From contig JASANE010012846.1 in the NCBI GenBank assembly GCA_030248225.1, forward strand, positions 1 to 64,000: a stretch of 64,000 bases of DNA, written 5' to 3'. The notes below the pieces were generated by a model that saw only the letters and a list, made by a program, of their open reading frames with translations, searched no databases and was not told the DNA's origin. The DNA is from Trileptium ribeirensis (taxonomy: Eukaryota; Nematoda; Enoplea; Enoplida; Thoracostomopsidae). Positions 1 to 12,051 of the stretch are shown here, piece by piece. Numbering within the stretch: position 1 is the stretch's first letter; the number at the start of each line of letters is the position of its first letter. Position numbers and translations under genes: made by a program.

Positions 1-345
1 TACTATTAACTCTAATACTAACAGAAGTTGCAACGAAATCTGCGTCACAACTGCCTTTCCCACTACTTCACACAAGGCAGCGTGTGGCAAATGATTGGAA
101 TAATCGTACGCACCTAATCCAATAATTTATCTTTACAACACAAACCTATACTTAAACAGATTGTCACAACTAAGCATAAAAAGCTGCTATTAACTACAAT
201 AAGTCACTGTTCATCGAAACAACACTGTGGTGCCAAACACTGTACATTTTCGACAGCATCAACGCGGTTCAACGTGGATTAAACAATATTCGTGGAACAT
301 GCAACGATTAAAAATGCCAACTGTAAAAATAATTTTAACACTTAC

Positions 346-463
346 CTCCTACTGAAACCACTTCTTTGATAACTGTCGATCCAAGCTCCGGCGCCTTGAC
401 GGAAGCCAATGACGATCGAAAAGATCCGATTGGTGTCCGGCACGCAGCGACAATTACAACCTC
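346..463 (-). CDS. ACAT1: ACAT1 exon, arm 1 copy (partial gene)
   Basis: This mirror image of exon 43506-43623 has the same 118-base length, acceptor AG (464-465) and donor GT (344-345). It encodes [15 protein letters not shown] and onward, with Val replacing Arg three residues before the exon end. The reading frame stays open upstream to an ATG at 550, giving an N-terminal [11 protein letters not shown] extension. In arm 2 the equivalent frame has a TAG immediately before the exon (43503-43505), so the extension is probably intron read-through. Any further exons of this copy would lie left of the window. Confidence 0.85.
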
Positions 464-1326
464 CTGAATTTGAATTTTTGGAACTAAACGTGTGTGCATT
501 TCATATTCTGGAAATATAAATATTATACGTAGCAATTTATTGCTAGCCATTGATCATGGGGTTGATAAGCGTAACACATTGAACGTTTAAGAATAGACAT
601 AGAAGATTTAAAACTTACAGTCAGAAACAATTTCTATAAATTAAAAATTTGACAAGACCAATAATGGTAGATCCACGCCATTTGATTAAGAAATGTCTGC
701 AGCTTTGTATATTGCATATTTTTAAATCCCCGGCCATGATTCTGAAAGATGTTCTTGAATATCAATTAACAATACAACATAATAGCTTTCATGTGTGCAG
801 TAAATAAACAGACTATAGCTTGTGTTCAAAAATGTGGACAAGCCGCGACTGGTTGTGTTTTTAAAGATGACAGCGCAAGTTAAAATGGGCCCTGGTATGT
901 TACCATATTCACAATACTCGAGCTACCGTCAGCATGACATTTCGCTATTTAAAATTTCCGAGATATCAGAATGGTTCCAACTATATAATATGATATATAT
1001 AAATTATTTCAATACATCTGGAATCATCCCTCGGTCCCCTGCGTGCAGAATAGATGATTGAAAATGAATTCAGTAGCCATGTCCTGTAACAATTTAATTG
1101 GTCAAACTGTCATCATGCCAGTTATTCACTTAATTTCTCACTTTATGTTCAAAATATGAAAAATAACGTGTTACCGGAGTAAAAGACATTTGGAAATCGT
1201 GGTATTACGCGTTCAATAAGATCACAGTTGATGCAAACCGCTTACCCCAAATTCACATAACAAAATCAACCTATTCTAGCAACCATAAAAATGTAAACAT
1301 AATCGACCATTTCCTGACATCGACCG

Positions 1327-1611
1327 TCAAAATAAACAGCTCGTCTCTGCCACGAGATTACCAAGCCATTTTAGCTGCAATAATTTGCATAAATCAAAAT
1401 CAGATGTTTCTAGCTTACGAGATAACTTGTTCAAATCAAATTGGTGATATGACCCCTCAACTCTTCGCACATAATTCACCGCAGTTTCCGAACTAGCTCG
1501 TTGTATTTGTAACCGTATTTGAAATTTTTTTGCAAAATGACGAACAAAACTAAAATCATTCAGAAGACCGGCGTTATTATATTTCGCTTGGGCATAACAA
1601 GAAATTTGCAT
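1327..1611 (-). other. Unidentified ORF, intact in arm 1 only
   Basis: It encodes 94 residues, including FSFVRHFAKKFQIRLQIQ and KLSRKLETSDFDLCKLLQL. The partner at about 42358-42640 has a 1-base indel (aatata-taacg) and an in-frame TAG (gtttag for gttgag). The composition is plausible for protein but I recognise no family. The unequal damage argues against strong selection. Confidence 0.25.
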
Positions 1612-1672
1612 ATGAACAATGTGTACGTGAATAACACTTACAAAGCCAGGTATATCAATGATTTACGACATC

Positions 1673-1894
1673 GGTGTCAATAGAGGGTTACGGGTCGCAC
1701 CGCCGCAGTCCCGCCCAAACATGAGCGGAATTACTCAGGTGAAGAATGGCAAAAATTGAGGCAAAATTAATAGGAAATAGGGGTAAATGGGGAAAATTTA
1801 TAGACAATTAGCAAACATTTGAGAAAAGATTTTGAGTCCCTAACCACGACCCCCGGACCATCTACACCCCAAGCCAACAAACTTTCAACAACTA
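1673..1894. mobile_element. Short MITE with GGTGTC ends (arm 1)
   Basis: This is the mirror copy of 42078-42296. The left end GGTGTCAATAGAGGG is intact, while the opposite end has decayed to a form lacking GACACC. Confidence 0.48.
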
Positions 1895-2091
1895 TAATTT
1901 AAGTTCTGATTACATGTTGGGTACAGGTATAACGAACAGAACCTTGACTTACTCAAAGCGCTGACATTGTCTAAATCTAATTGGAAATCCAATCGCAAAA
2001 CTACAGTAATGAAGTATACGTTAAATATACTAAAAATAATAACACATTATATGAAAATTCAAACATAATGAAACAAATATTTGGTACAAAC

Positions 2092-2182
2092 TTATAGACG
2101 AAGAACAATACTCTGCTTCTTGTTCAGCTATGGTCATGATGTTTTCCATTTCACTCAGTAATTTATTGGCACCACTTCGCAT
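2092..2182 (-). other. Possible first exon, MRSGANKLLSEMEN (arm 1)
   Basis: This mirror of 41788-41878 differs by a single base (tattgt for tatcgt). It is well conserved compared with the flanks; function unknown. Confidence 0.33.
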
Positions 2183-3754
2183 ATCAAAAAAACTTTTGTT
2201 AAAAATTAGATTCTAGTGTATTCCCCATTGTTTCCATTTCCGCTAATCGAAAGTTTCACTACATGGCGCAATTTTAGACCGACTTAATCATCAACTATAT
2301 TTACAATGACATGATTTAATCAATTATATTCATCATTGTCATTATGATTGATTATAAAAAAATATACATATCGGAAGATTATTACCGTTTCGAAAGTTAT
2401 TATCATCTCGTTTCAGTAAAACAATAATTTATGCTTGAGACTAGCAGACTTTGTAGTCTTGACTGTTGGCGAAAAACAGTTAAGACTGCATCGCAGTATC
2501 AGAAATGCTTATATATATTTAATTCGTTGCTACTGCATACCAAAGCAACATGGTTCGTACTGTTTATATTGAAAAAAAAACTAGTCCGTTGTCTGTCATG
2601 ATGCCAATTATTTTGACCAATACCCAATAACACTGTAAACGCGTTTAGTAAATATCCTGGCCCACGCGTACAAGGGCTAGCATACAAGTTCTCAAAAATT
2701 ACTACCATCACAGTTCAGTTCCATAGCTAATTTCGCAGTTCATTACTTTCACCAAGAGGTATCTTGGTCGGCGAAATCCCAACTACAAAAAAAGTAAACT
2801 TTCCAACAGCAATAAAAAATATCAGGTTTTGCTTTTTTAACAATAACTCCGAGTCCTATAATGTTCCTGTATAATGGTTATTATGCTTAAAATAGCTTAA
2901 TATAAAAGACCGCTGTGTAACTAATACACCTAGCTTGCGATAATTAAAAATATACTGATTTTTTTAAAAAGATTGCACGAAAAAGCCAAAACCTAAATTG
3001 ACCGTTTTATAATAAATCCATTCATATTTCCTAGTAATAAATACAATAAATTTAACAGCGTAGAGGTCATTAAGTGCTTCTAACAATAAAGCTCCATAAC
3101 AGTAAGACAAAATCGAAAGCGCTATCACGTCATTTGAGAATGTTCACCCATTCACTATGTATTGATTTCATTGCGCCCCTTTGTATTCGTGAATAAATAT
3201 TTAAAGCTCACATCACTAAAAATACTCAATTTAGGGGTATGACTGTACCAAATTAGGAAATTCCGATAGCATATTTTGACGCATAACTTTATTCTTTTAA
3301 AAGTTGATAATTGTAACCATAGCCTTGGATCCCAGTAGAACAGATTACTACATAGAACTACCAGTACCACAAGTTTTGATGTATCATTCACAGAAACCTA
3401 CAACCGTAGTACACTAGGAAAATCCAGATGAAAAGACGATTTAGCATATCCATAATGACAAAAATGTTATTCCAGCAAAATATTTTTGCAAACTCGTCAA
3501 AGTTGTGAAAAAAGCGTTCAACCAGAGACCGCATCGCAGTTCCAATTTTTTCAGGCCCGACAATCCGCAGGCCCGATCGGACAGCAGACTCTCAAGATAC
3601 ATATATATGACATCGCAAAACGTCCTGGATGAAAACGGTGAAGATGTTTAAAAATAATTCCGTTCCAGTAGATTTTATTCGCTGAACTTGTTCTTATAGC
3701 ACTTGTATTAAACAAGCAATTCCATTGGTTACAGCTGTGTCTACTGAATCTTCC

Positions 3755-4469
3755 TCGCAGGTTGTAGCGGATAGGAGAAAGGCCGGATACGGATCGATAA
3801 GAACAAACTCTGGATACCGGATAATAGAAAATCGGGTGACTCAGGGTCTCACTTCAGGTGTGCCCCCGCCTGAAAGAAAAACAAAAATAGAAATAAAATA
3901 GAAATTTCTTATTTTTTATATATATTTCAGGAGCTACGTAGTTAGATTTAGCTCATTAAACATCATCATTATTATAAATATTTATAGGTTATTTTAAAAG
4001 TGCAATATAGCTGGGTGCCAGTTTTCTGTTATATAATTATAACGTATTAATCTTCACATAATTGTTTCCATCATTATACGTATATATCTGCAGCAGGTCA
4101 TTGTTAATCATCAGGAACGCCAGAACAAGCCCGGAACGAAACAAATGTCCATGTGGTGCAAATCATAGTCCAACAGGTATTACTTGTGAAACGGTCATAA
4201 TACCAAAGCGCGATTACCTTCCGGCCATTTTCAAGGTTCAACTCGGTATTTTCATCGCCGTATGGAAATAGATTTACATTACACAAAGTATTAATGTACA
4301 TTTTTGTGGCTGATTGGACTATTTTTATACAGTTGGGCATTGCTCCGCGTTTGACATGTGATAAAGAAAAAAAATATCCGGTATCCAGCCGGATAACTGA
4401 AAATGCGGCCGGGTAGCGGATAGCAAATTCACCTACCGGATATTTCTACCGGATGCCGGTACATCCCTA
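3755..4469. mobile_element. hAT-like element A, arm 1 copy, one end decayed
   Basis: This is the mirror of 39549-40239. The right end here is intact (ccggtacatcccta followed by aatcttac at 4470-4477, the complement of GTAAGATT). The left end reads tcgcaggttgtagcgg after aatcttcc, so both the inverted end and the target duplication have mutated. The ATCCGG-type subterminal repeats are still visible near 3780-3840 and 4375-4460. Confidence 0.82.
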
Positions 4470-5351
4470 AATCTTACGTTCGTATACTGCAAAAATCTTG
4501 TGCCGCACCCAAATCAGAACACAGTTGCAACAGTATCTTTTAGATTCACAGTTCAACCCGAATTTAACCCGAAAATCCAGCAGAACTGCGGTCTTTAGTT
4601 AGACCTTAGCCAAATATCTGTCACTCAATAGCTAAAACTACTGCATCATCTTTGAAAAGAACTGATGTTAGTACGTTACAATTTTCTAATTACCTAATTG
4701 ATTTTTCACCAAAGTTTAAAATAAAAGAAAATAATCAAACTTTATCTAAGAGAAGCAAATCGTTTCATTATTCTATTTTCAGTGGTGGCAACTCAACTTT
4801 ATATAATCTTTAATCAAGGATTAATAAATCTTTACATAAAATAAATGCAGTTTTTACACTAATATTCTCGGTTTACCATCAAGGCATAAACCAAAGGTGT
4901 TGAAGGTCTGTCGGGTAAAGGGCGGAGGCCCGCTGAAACAGCATGACATGATTGACTAGCTTCTGATATAAGTTTAAATAAATTGTGCAATTTGTTCCAT
5001 ATAATTTGAACGATTCAAGACAGAACGTGTATAAAACTTCCCCTATGACTTCTTCTGCACTTACATGTAATTGAATGATTTATTGCCATAAGATTGTGTG
5101 ATTATTTACGCCTTCAAGTTTAAACAAAAATGCAAAAAATGGTCATAATCGTTCCGCACATAATTCGTTAAGAAGCTTTCTGTTTATCAAATATCGCAAA
5201 ATTAACAAGCTGCTACCTTTAAACCGCTGTATTAGCAATGCCTTTGAAATATTCATGTGATTTCTATACGCACTAAACCTGTATCTTGGTATATTTAGTA
5301 TCAGATGCAACGTATAGTACACAAATAATGATTTTGACGTAAGAAATTTTG

Positions 5352-5610
5352 GCCCATGGCAATTTTAGCGGCCGAAGTATAATGCATGCCATGCCGTTCT
5401 CAATATACTAAGCCTTCATATCGGTGGGCTCACACTTACAAACCCCCCTCTGGGCGCTCACAAAGAGGCTTATCCCGAAGGCAGAACCCATACTTATACT
5501 TAGTCCAGTGGCTCATATAGGGACCCTAGCTTAGGCTAAGAGTTAGTATATCAAGAAAGGCATAACATGTATTTTCACTTCCGCCCCTGAACCTTACATT
5601 GACCATGACA
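5352..5610. mobile_element. MITE 'TTCTCGATATACTAA' family (arm 1)
   Basis: This mirror of 38432-38683 has clearly more divergence in its interior: the GC-rich hairpin is eroded to acccccctctgggcgctc. The inverted ends are preserved (cggccgaagtataatgcatg on the left, tcacttccgcccctgaa on the right). Confidence 0.68.
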
Positions 5611-6102
5611 ATAATTGTCACATACTATGTAACAATGGTTACCACTATAACGGCAACGAAGTGCAGTGACTGCACACAACTCTCTGTGAATGTTACATTA
5701 GTTTACATGAATAGTCTTCGCTCCAAGCTTACTGTTTCCAGTACGGTATAACAGCAATACAACAAACAACGCATCGTATCGTCGCCCAAATATTACAAGC
5801 ACTAATAGCTAGCAGCACCCTGAGCATTTCGTTGTCGAATTATATACTCATTGAAAGCTGAAAAGCGTGTGGTCTACTGCGCATTGTAATCTGTATTATC
5901 TGCTTTCAAAATTTCTGCTAATCAGCCAGCCTTATGCATCCTGTCCGCGCAATTAGTATTATTAACACATAATTAAATCAATTTACTTGGGTGCAATTAA
6001 TTCATCGAGAAGAAATATCAAATCTGTCAGTACAGACTTCTAACATTATGCAGGTTTCACAGAATAATGAGTGCAAAAAGTGGGCACTTTTGTTTTTAAC
6101 AA

Positions 6103-6163
6103 CCGTCTGCAAGAAACTAAAATCTCAATGCGGTCATATGATATTTTAGTTTCTTGCAAACGG
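6103..6163. repeat. 21-bp inverted repeat (arm 1)
   Basis: This is the mirror of 37877-37940, with arms ccgtctgcaagaaactaaaa and its complement. The loop differs slightly from the arm 2 copy. Confidence 0.72.
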
Positions 6164-6403
6164 CTGCTAGAGATTTTTGTCTCTAAGACGGTTGTTAGAT
6201 ATTTAAATCCCATGTTTAATAAACCCAATACACTAATAACATAACTATACTAAATGGTGGAAATTTGTTTCTATATCTGCTACAACAGAATTGTTTGTGA
6301 TCAATTATTAGTTTTTATGGTTCACGTTTATCGATGTAAGATTTTTCCTGAAAAAGCGGTGCCACCGTTTCCCAACCCAACTTCCTTAAACACACGACAA
6401 TAA

Positions 6404-7010
6404 AAAATCTGGGTTCTTTTCCATTGTTCTATTCGCATTTGCCCAAAAATGGTCAGAATTGGAAATTTTGAGTATGTTTGTGATCCTCGATACCTCCCTG
6501 ATCATTTAGACCAAAAAATTGTATTTTTAAAATTTTAGATTTTTTTGGGTCCCAAGGGTCCTCCCTCGGGAACAGACAAATTTTTTCTTAAAAATCGCAT
6601 TTTTACCCACCATTCGACGAGCTGAGTGTAATGGTGTTATCTATAACAGAATCCGATAAAATCATCCAGGTTATGGCCAAAAACTGTTCCAATTGCTGAG
6701 CCTCTCAGCCCGATATTTTTGGCCATAAATTAGGATCCGGCAACTAGATTCAGTTAAAAACATCATCATTCGATTCAGCTACTCAAGTCGCGTCGAATGG
6801 TGGGTAGAAATGCATTTATGAAAAAAAATTTTGGGGTTAAAAAGGTGTACCATGGGACCAAAAAAAAAATCTAAAATTTTAAAAGTTAAATTTTTTTAGT
6901 CTAAATAATCAGGGGAGGTCTCGAGGATCACAGAAATACCAAAATTTCCACAACCTGACCATTTTCGGGATAATGCGGGCTGGGGGAGTAATGGAAAAGA
7001 ACCAAAATCT
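6404..7010. mobile_element. Foldback element with long inverted ends (arm 1)
   Basis: The two halves are inverted repeats of each other over more than 200 bases. The left half runs from gggttcttttccatt through gtgatcctcgatacctccc and aaaattttagattttttt. The right half ends with the complements, aatggaaaagaacc preceded by gaggatcacag. The loop holds two related ggccaaaaa...tggccat segments and the mirrored phrase acccaccattcgac / gtcgaatggtgggt. There is no coding frame. A shorter relative lies at about 7945-8060. Confidence 0.8.
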
Positions 7011-7212
7011 AAGCTTCATGCGTTCGATTCATTTCACCAAAAAAACAGGTAACACAGAAATCGCTCAAAAATATAATCCATTTGACGCTAAATCAGCAAT
7101 TGTATTTAAAATCATTTATTTTAATCAAACTTAAATGTTTATATACTAGGTAAAATGATCAATGAGTAAGGGAAATGAATAAATTTAATATTTATAATGA
7201 CTGAAATTCCCA

Positions 7213-7373
7213 TCAGAGTGTACAATATATATTTTCTAGGTACGGTTCCACTGAATGACATACAACACGCATTTCAGTCAACTCTTCCACGTGCAACGGA
7301 TACAAAGAGTATATACCATAAAACACTGGGAAGCCTTGCGGGAATTGAGTTTGCCCTGCGTTGTGTATACCTC
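7213..7373 (-). other. Exon-like segment GGIHNAGQTQFPQGFPVF (arm 1)
   Basis: This is the mirror of 36666-36826, with His for Asp near the end and the same acceptor. Unidentified. Confidence 0.3.
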
Positions 7374-8221
7374 CTAAAGTAAATATGTTGTACAACGTTC
7401 CTTACATAGCGAATGAAAAGCTTCAAAATGGCTTATTGAAAGATGAATCCATGTTTTATTCTCCCATACAACAAAATGTTGCGAAACACTATACCAAAAC
7501 ATTTAGTTCATGTCCCAGAGTTATATAAATTGTCACCTGGCGACAAAAGAGCATGACGTTATTCCAGCATTCTAAGATAAAGATTACGTACTGATTCGTG
7601 TGTCCGCCTAGTAACGTTAGCCGTCAAAGTAGTTAATATTCGTGTCGTTTATGCCAACCACAGGTCAGAAAAGTTTTATTTTTAATCATACTCCAGAGTA
7701 TGTTTTTCGGCTATTGTGATATCCAACGACTCCAAAATATTTCAGAATTCAGTCAATAAAAGAAGGTCACTTTAATAACATGAACAATGTATTTGGCTAT
7801 TAAACCAGATACCCGTCCTGCACCACAGGCGACGGAATCGGCGGCATAGACTTGATTCACTAGGTATATTGCTGCAACATACGCCAAATTGGTTTTACTC
7901 TGATGCAGACTCGAAAAAGTACCCAACATGATTACGTACACTAAAAAATTTTTTTGGTTCCCGATGGGGATCCTTCGAATTTAACAAAATTCTCCGGAAT
8001 ATGACAAAAAACGATCAATTTCATTGCGTTGATGAGCTGAGTTGAATGGCAGCGACATGAACGCATACGAAACTGACGAAATTCAAACAGAGAGTATAAC
8101 GCATAAGGCTCGCGTATCCTATGCGTTATTTCGCTGCAGTTTAGAAAGAAGCCAGTTTATAGCCAACAACACCATCACTGTGGTTTATGTAAAATACCGA
8201 CACGTGCAGCTTTCATAGATA

Positions 8222-8600
8222 GATAGATGACAAGACTTGGGCATATCACATAAACAGTCTGCACACAGGCTCATAATACTCGGCCCACAACCCAAAGATG
8301 ATCAAATGTCTCCAACCCTCAGAATGAATCAGACCAGTTTGATTACATCCAATCTTGGGGCAAAATTAATATCTGTAAGATTTTTTCCAAATACCTTCTT
8401 GCGTATTTGGTAGAGCTCCCTACATTCCAAAATAAGATGGGATGCAGTACCATCTGTTACATGACACCACTCACAGGATTTATCCACAAGTCCATAATAC
8501 ATTTATGTTATTGAGGAGACAATGCCCAGTGAGTAGCATACAGGCTGTGCAGCTTTCATTATACAGACATTATCTCCAGCAAGAAACAGTACCATGGAAG
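8222..8600 (-). mobile_element. 3' end of a non-LTR retrotransposon (arm 1)
   Basis: Read on the minus strand, the segment encodes the C-terminal region typical of non-LTR ORF2 proteins. It has LLTGHCLLN, then after a frame break GLVDKSCEWCH, then GTASHLILECRELY and a stop after DVIKLV. The Cys-x-x-Cys...His...Cys arrangement with HLILEC is the zinc-knuckle-like tail that follows reverse transcriptase and RNase H in several clades. A short run of atct repeats follows, as at many non-LTR 3' ends. No reverse transcriptase core is visible upstream. The remnant is decayed by at least one frameshift and one stop. Confidence 0.75.
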
Positions 8601-8944
8601 ACCGTACTCGCTAATGTATATTCGTCAGAACTGACAGTAGATCTTCCTAGGAGTTTTTCGACAAATTTTGCAGATACACTTCTTAAATAATGACTGGATT
8701 TAGATAAAGCAGTCATGAAATTGTTAATTACTGTATGTTGCTTAGCACACGTACAGCTGATTTTGTTAAATGTGATTTGGCCCCTAATGTGCATTTTTAT
8801 AAGTAAACTGGTACACAGATATACAAACCATTGCTTGTACATGTCATAAGCGCCGTTGCCAAGAATACGTCCTCTACGAATTTGCGAAAGGAACGCAATA
8901 CCTACTTGATAAGTTTTTCCGAAGGTTGGGAATATAGCACCCAA
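8570..8944 (-). other. Unidentified 124-codon ORF beside retrotransposon remnant
   Basis: It starts MGAIFPTFGKTYQVGIAF, then FLSQIRRGRILGNGAYDM. The downstream part may be read-through into the non-LTR remnant at 8222-8600. In arm 2 (35070 onward) a 1-base deletion after HIRGQ shifts the frame. No family is recognised; it could be a degraded part of the same retrotransposon. Confidence 0.25.
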
Positions 8945-10689
8945 CCAGACAGAGAATATACCATAGACAAGTTACAGTCACGGACACGTAGATACTGCAA
9001 ATATGCTTTGATGCCTATGAGTTTAAAAACATTTCCATATTTGTGCGTTTTCATTCGTGCACGTTACATGGAATTGTGTGTGAGCAGTTCAACCGCGCTT
9101 GCACCCATGTGCCGGTTGAAATTCTAACCATAACTATAACTGCACTATACAGTGCTTGTCTGAGATTTGCCGTTGTTTCTTCGATGCTCATTCCAAACTT
9201 TTGCGATCTTCCAATTGAAAACTGTTCTACGACAGTTCGAAGAGCATTTCGATACTATCTATTCGTTAAATGTAATCGAAGCCACAAATCTAATAAAAAA
9301 TTATCAAAAATACAAACTGCGTTAGAAAATTATATGTTAACGTTGTTACAAAGTGTTCCATGTTAGCTCGATGTGTGTGCGTTCGAAAGACGACAGTCAT
9401 TTTTGGCAATGTACTGTACATACATGGTATTGCAGGCAGCTATCGTACAACAACAGGTAAAATACTGCATGGTTCCGGGTATGTACACTACACAGTATAA
9501 ATAATAACCACGCTTAACCTTATAATTCTGCACTGCCAGGTTCACTGATAGAATGAGCCAAACACAGTCATAACATAAAAAATTTACAGTGTTGATGTAA
9601 TATAGTAAATTTCAACAGTTATCACAACATAAATTATAGAATATGTACATAATCCTTAACGGCGACAGTGAAATGCATGCGATGAAGTTATCGTCACTCT
9701 ATGTCTCACGCTTTACATAAGGCTTAAACTAAGTTAAAGCCTTACCCCCGAACTAAGCTGGGTTTTGTTCTAAGCATTTAAACGTACGAAACCTATAAGG
9801 GGTCATGCGTCATAATTACAATTTAACATTGGTGATACTGACGATGGTTTTATAAACCCTTCAAACTCCATAAACATTGAGGAGAATATACTGGTTAATA
9901 CTTTACGTTTACAAAAATTGCGTTACCTTTTTAATAATAGTTGTTTTATTGATTTTTGACGTAATTATGTCACATTCCTAGTAACGGCATTATATCTAAT
10001 TGTAGGAGTATAGCGTAAACAGTACATATGAAACCAAAGAATAAATTGGACCGCAAGATCCAGCAATTTTAATTGAAACAGAACGATCGAAGCGAGCGGA
10101 AATTCCGTGAGCTTCCACTGAGGTATCCAGGGATTTAAAAATCGTGAAAATTTCATTTTTTTGTCAGTTCTCTGTCAGATCAAAGCTTATTTTTGGATGG
10201 ACGGGTTTCCACAAATGTTTTTATTCATTATCAAAAGTAACGACTATGTTGCCTTTACTTGAACGCGAACAGCTCCGCCCCTCGCGTTCTGGGTCAAAAT
10301 GTCACAAAAACAGGTTTTTACGGGTTCTTTGCCAAATTTATCCATACGTGTTCCACTGTTTCGCAACCCATATCTCGCGACACAGGCTTCGCATCGAACA
10401 CCATACAAAATCAGCGCATCGAGATTTACAAATTTTCTGACCGCGAATTTTTGTGGAACTGGTTCCTGGGCTGCTACAGGCCCGAATATGCGTCAGCCCT
10501 ATCCCAAAATAGCAATTTTTTAAAATGTCGCCGTGTTATTGCTTATTTTTACAATACAATAAGTGTCTATTAGGTTATTCATGCACACGAGATACGAATG
10601 GTACTACTAACTACAGTAAAACTTGACTTATATTATACTTTTCCATGGCAGTTCAAAATGCTTACGGCTGACAAACCTTATTTCCAGTA

Positions 10690-10985
10690 TATAGTGCATT
10701 TTCAATTGTGTGATTATGCATTGCGCGCAACGCATCAAGAAATAGTTCTATATATAGATATTCCTGAAGAATGAATATAATGCTTCGGTTATCTAGAATC
10801 TAGCGTGCAGATTTCATGCCTTTTTGTGGGGTTAGGGAAAATGAATCCGATCTCCAGAAAATATTCAGTCTTCAGCATTTTGGTTACGTATTGCGCACAT
10901 GGCATCAGGAATTTGTCTAGACAGGTATTCCGACAGGATGAATACGATGATTTATTTGTCTAGAGACCCGCACAAATACTTGATT
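10690..10985. repeat. Diverged tandem dimer, ~165-bp unit (arm 1)
   Basis: This is the mirror copy of 33074-33400. Both units are recognisable by gattatgcattgcgcgc and gttacgtattgcgcac. Confidence 0.6.
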
Positions 10986-12051
10986 CGTTGTCGATTGTTT
11001 TAGATGAGTCCAGTGCCGACGATGTTTAAAGGTTTTGAATGGATTCAAGCTAAGATTCACATTTGGTGAGTTTATAGTATGTATTCGTATGAATAGTAAC
11101 ACAGAAAATGTATGATTATTTGCATTTCGTTTGTATAAGCAAACTCACACATAAGAATGTGTGATTGGTTACCATAACGTTGTATGAAATTACATATGTA
11201 TGATAAATCACACATGATTTGCATGAAGCAGCATATATAAATTTATTATTATCGGCACATAATTTGACTAAAATTTCAGAAATGTGTGTTTTGCAACGCA
11301 TAAATTTTTTTAGCTGTATAAACCAAACATCATAAAATCCAAAAAGTACAGATTCCAATTATATATGAACAGTCATATATTAGAAGTATTTTATCTCACA
11401 GAAATATCTAGAAAATTTTTCATACATTAAATATATTTAGCATAGAAATTCGCACATTAAATTCATACATTAAATGTATTAAATGTCATCCAAACGTAAA
11501 AACTATTTAAGAAATGTAAAAATTAATGCAATACATATTATTTTACAAACAAACACAAAATGTTCAAATTCATAATACACTGTATATGTCGCATTTTTAC
11601 TTAGCTATATACACATATTGAATTTTTTACAATGCATGTGCTGTATGTGATGCAAACATATGTAAAGATTCCTACATTATGCGGTATATTTTATACCATA
11701 AAGCGGTGAAATCCAATCAACTACAATTAAATTTTTCATGTAAACGAATTTGAATAATCAGGCAAAAGAGAAAAGTGTTGCATCACACTCTATCCAAAAT
11801 TGTTTTGATATTCCTACATTACAGTTGCATGAAACGCCGTACTTTAAATGCATATGTAACTAGACCGTACAAAATGCAAGACACAGTACAAATTTATAGA
11901 TGCATATATAATATTATACAATTAATAGTTTTTAAGAGGGCAGACTTCCATGAACCGGTACCCTGCATGCAGTTACGCATCAGCTAAATACCGAAACTCA
12001 AAACACTTTAAATCGTTTTCAATTTCACACTAGCACTGGATAAACGCGGAT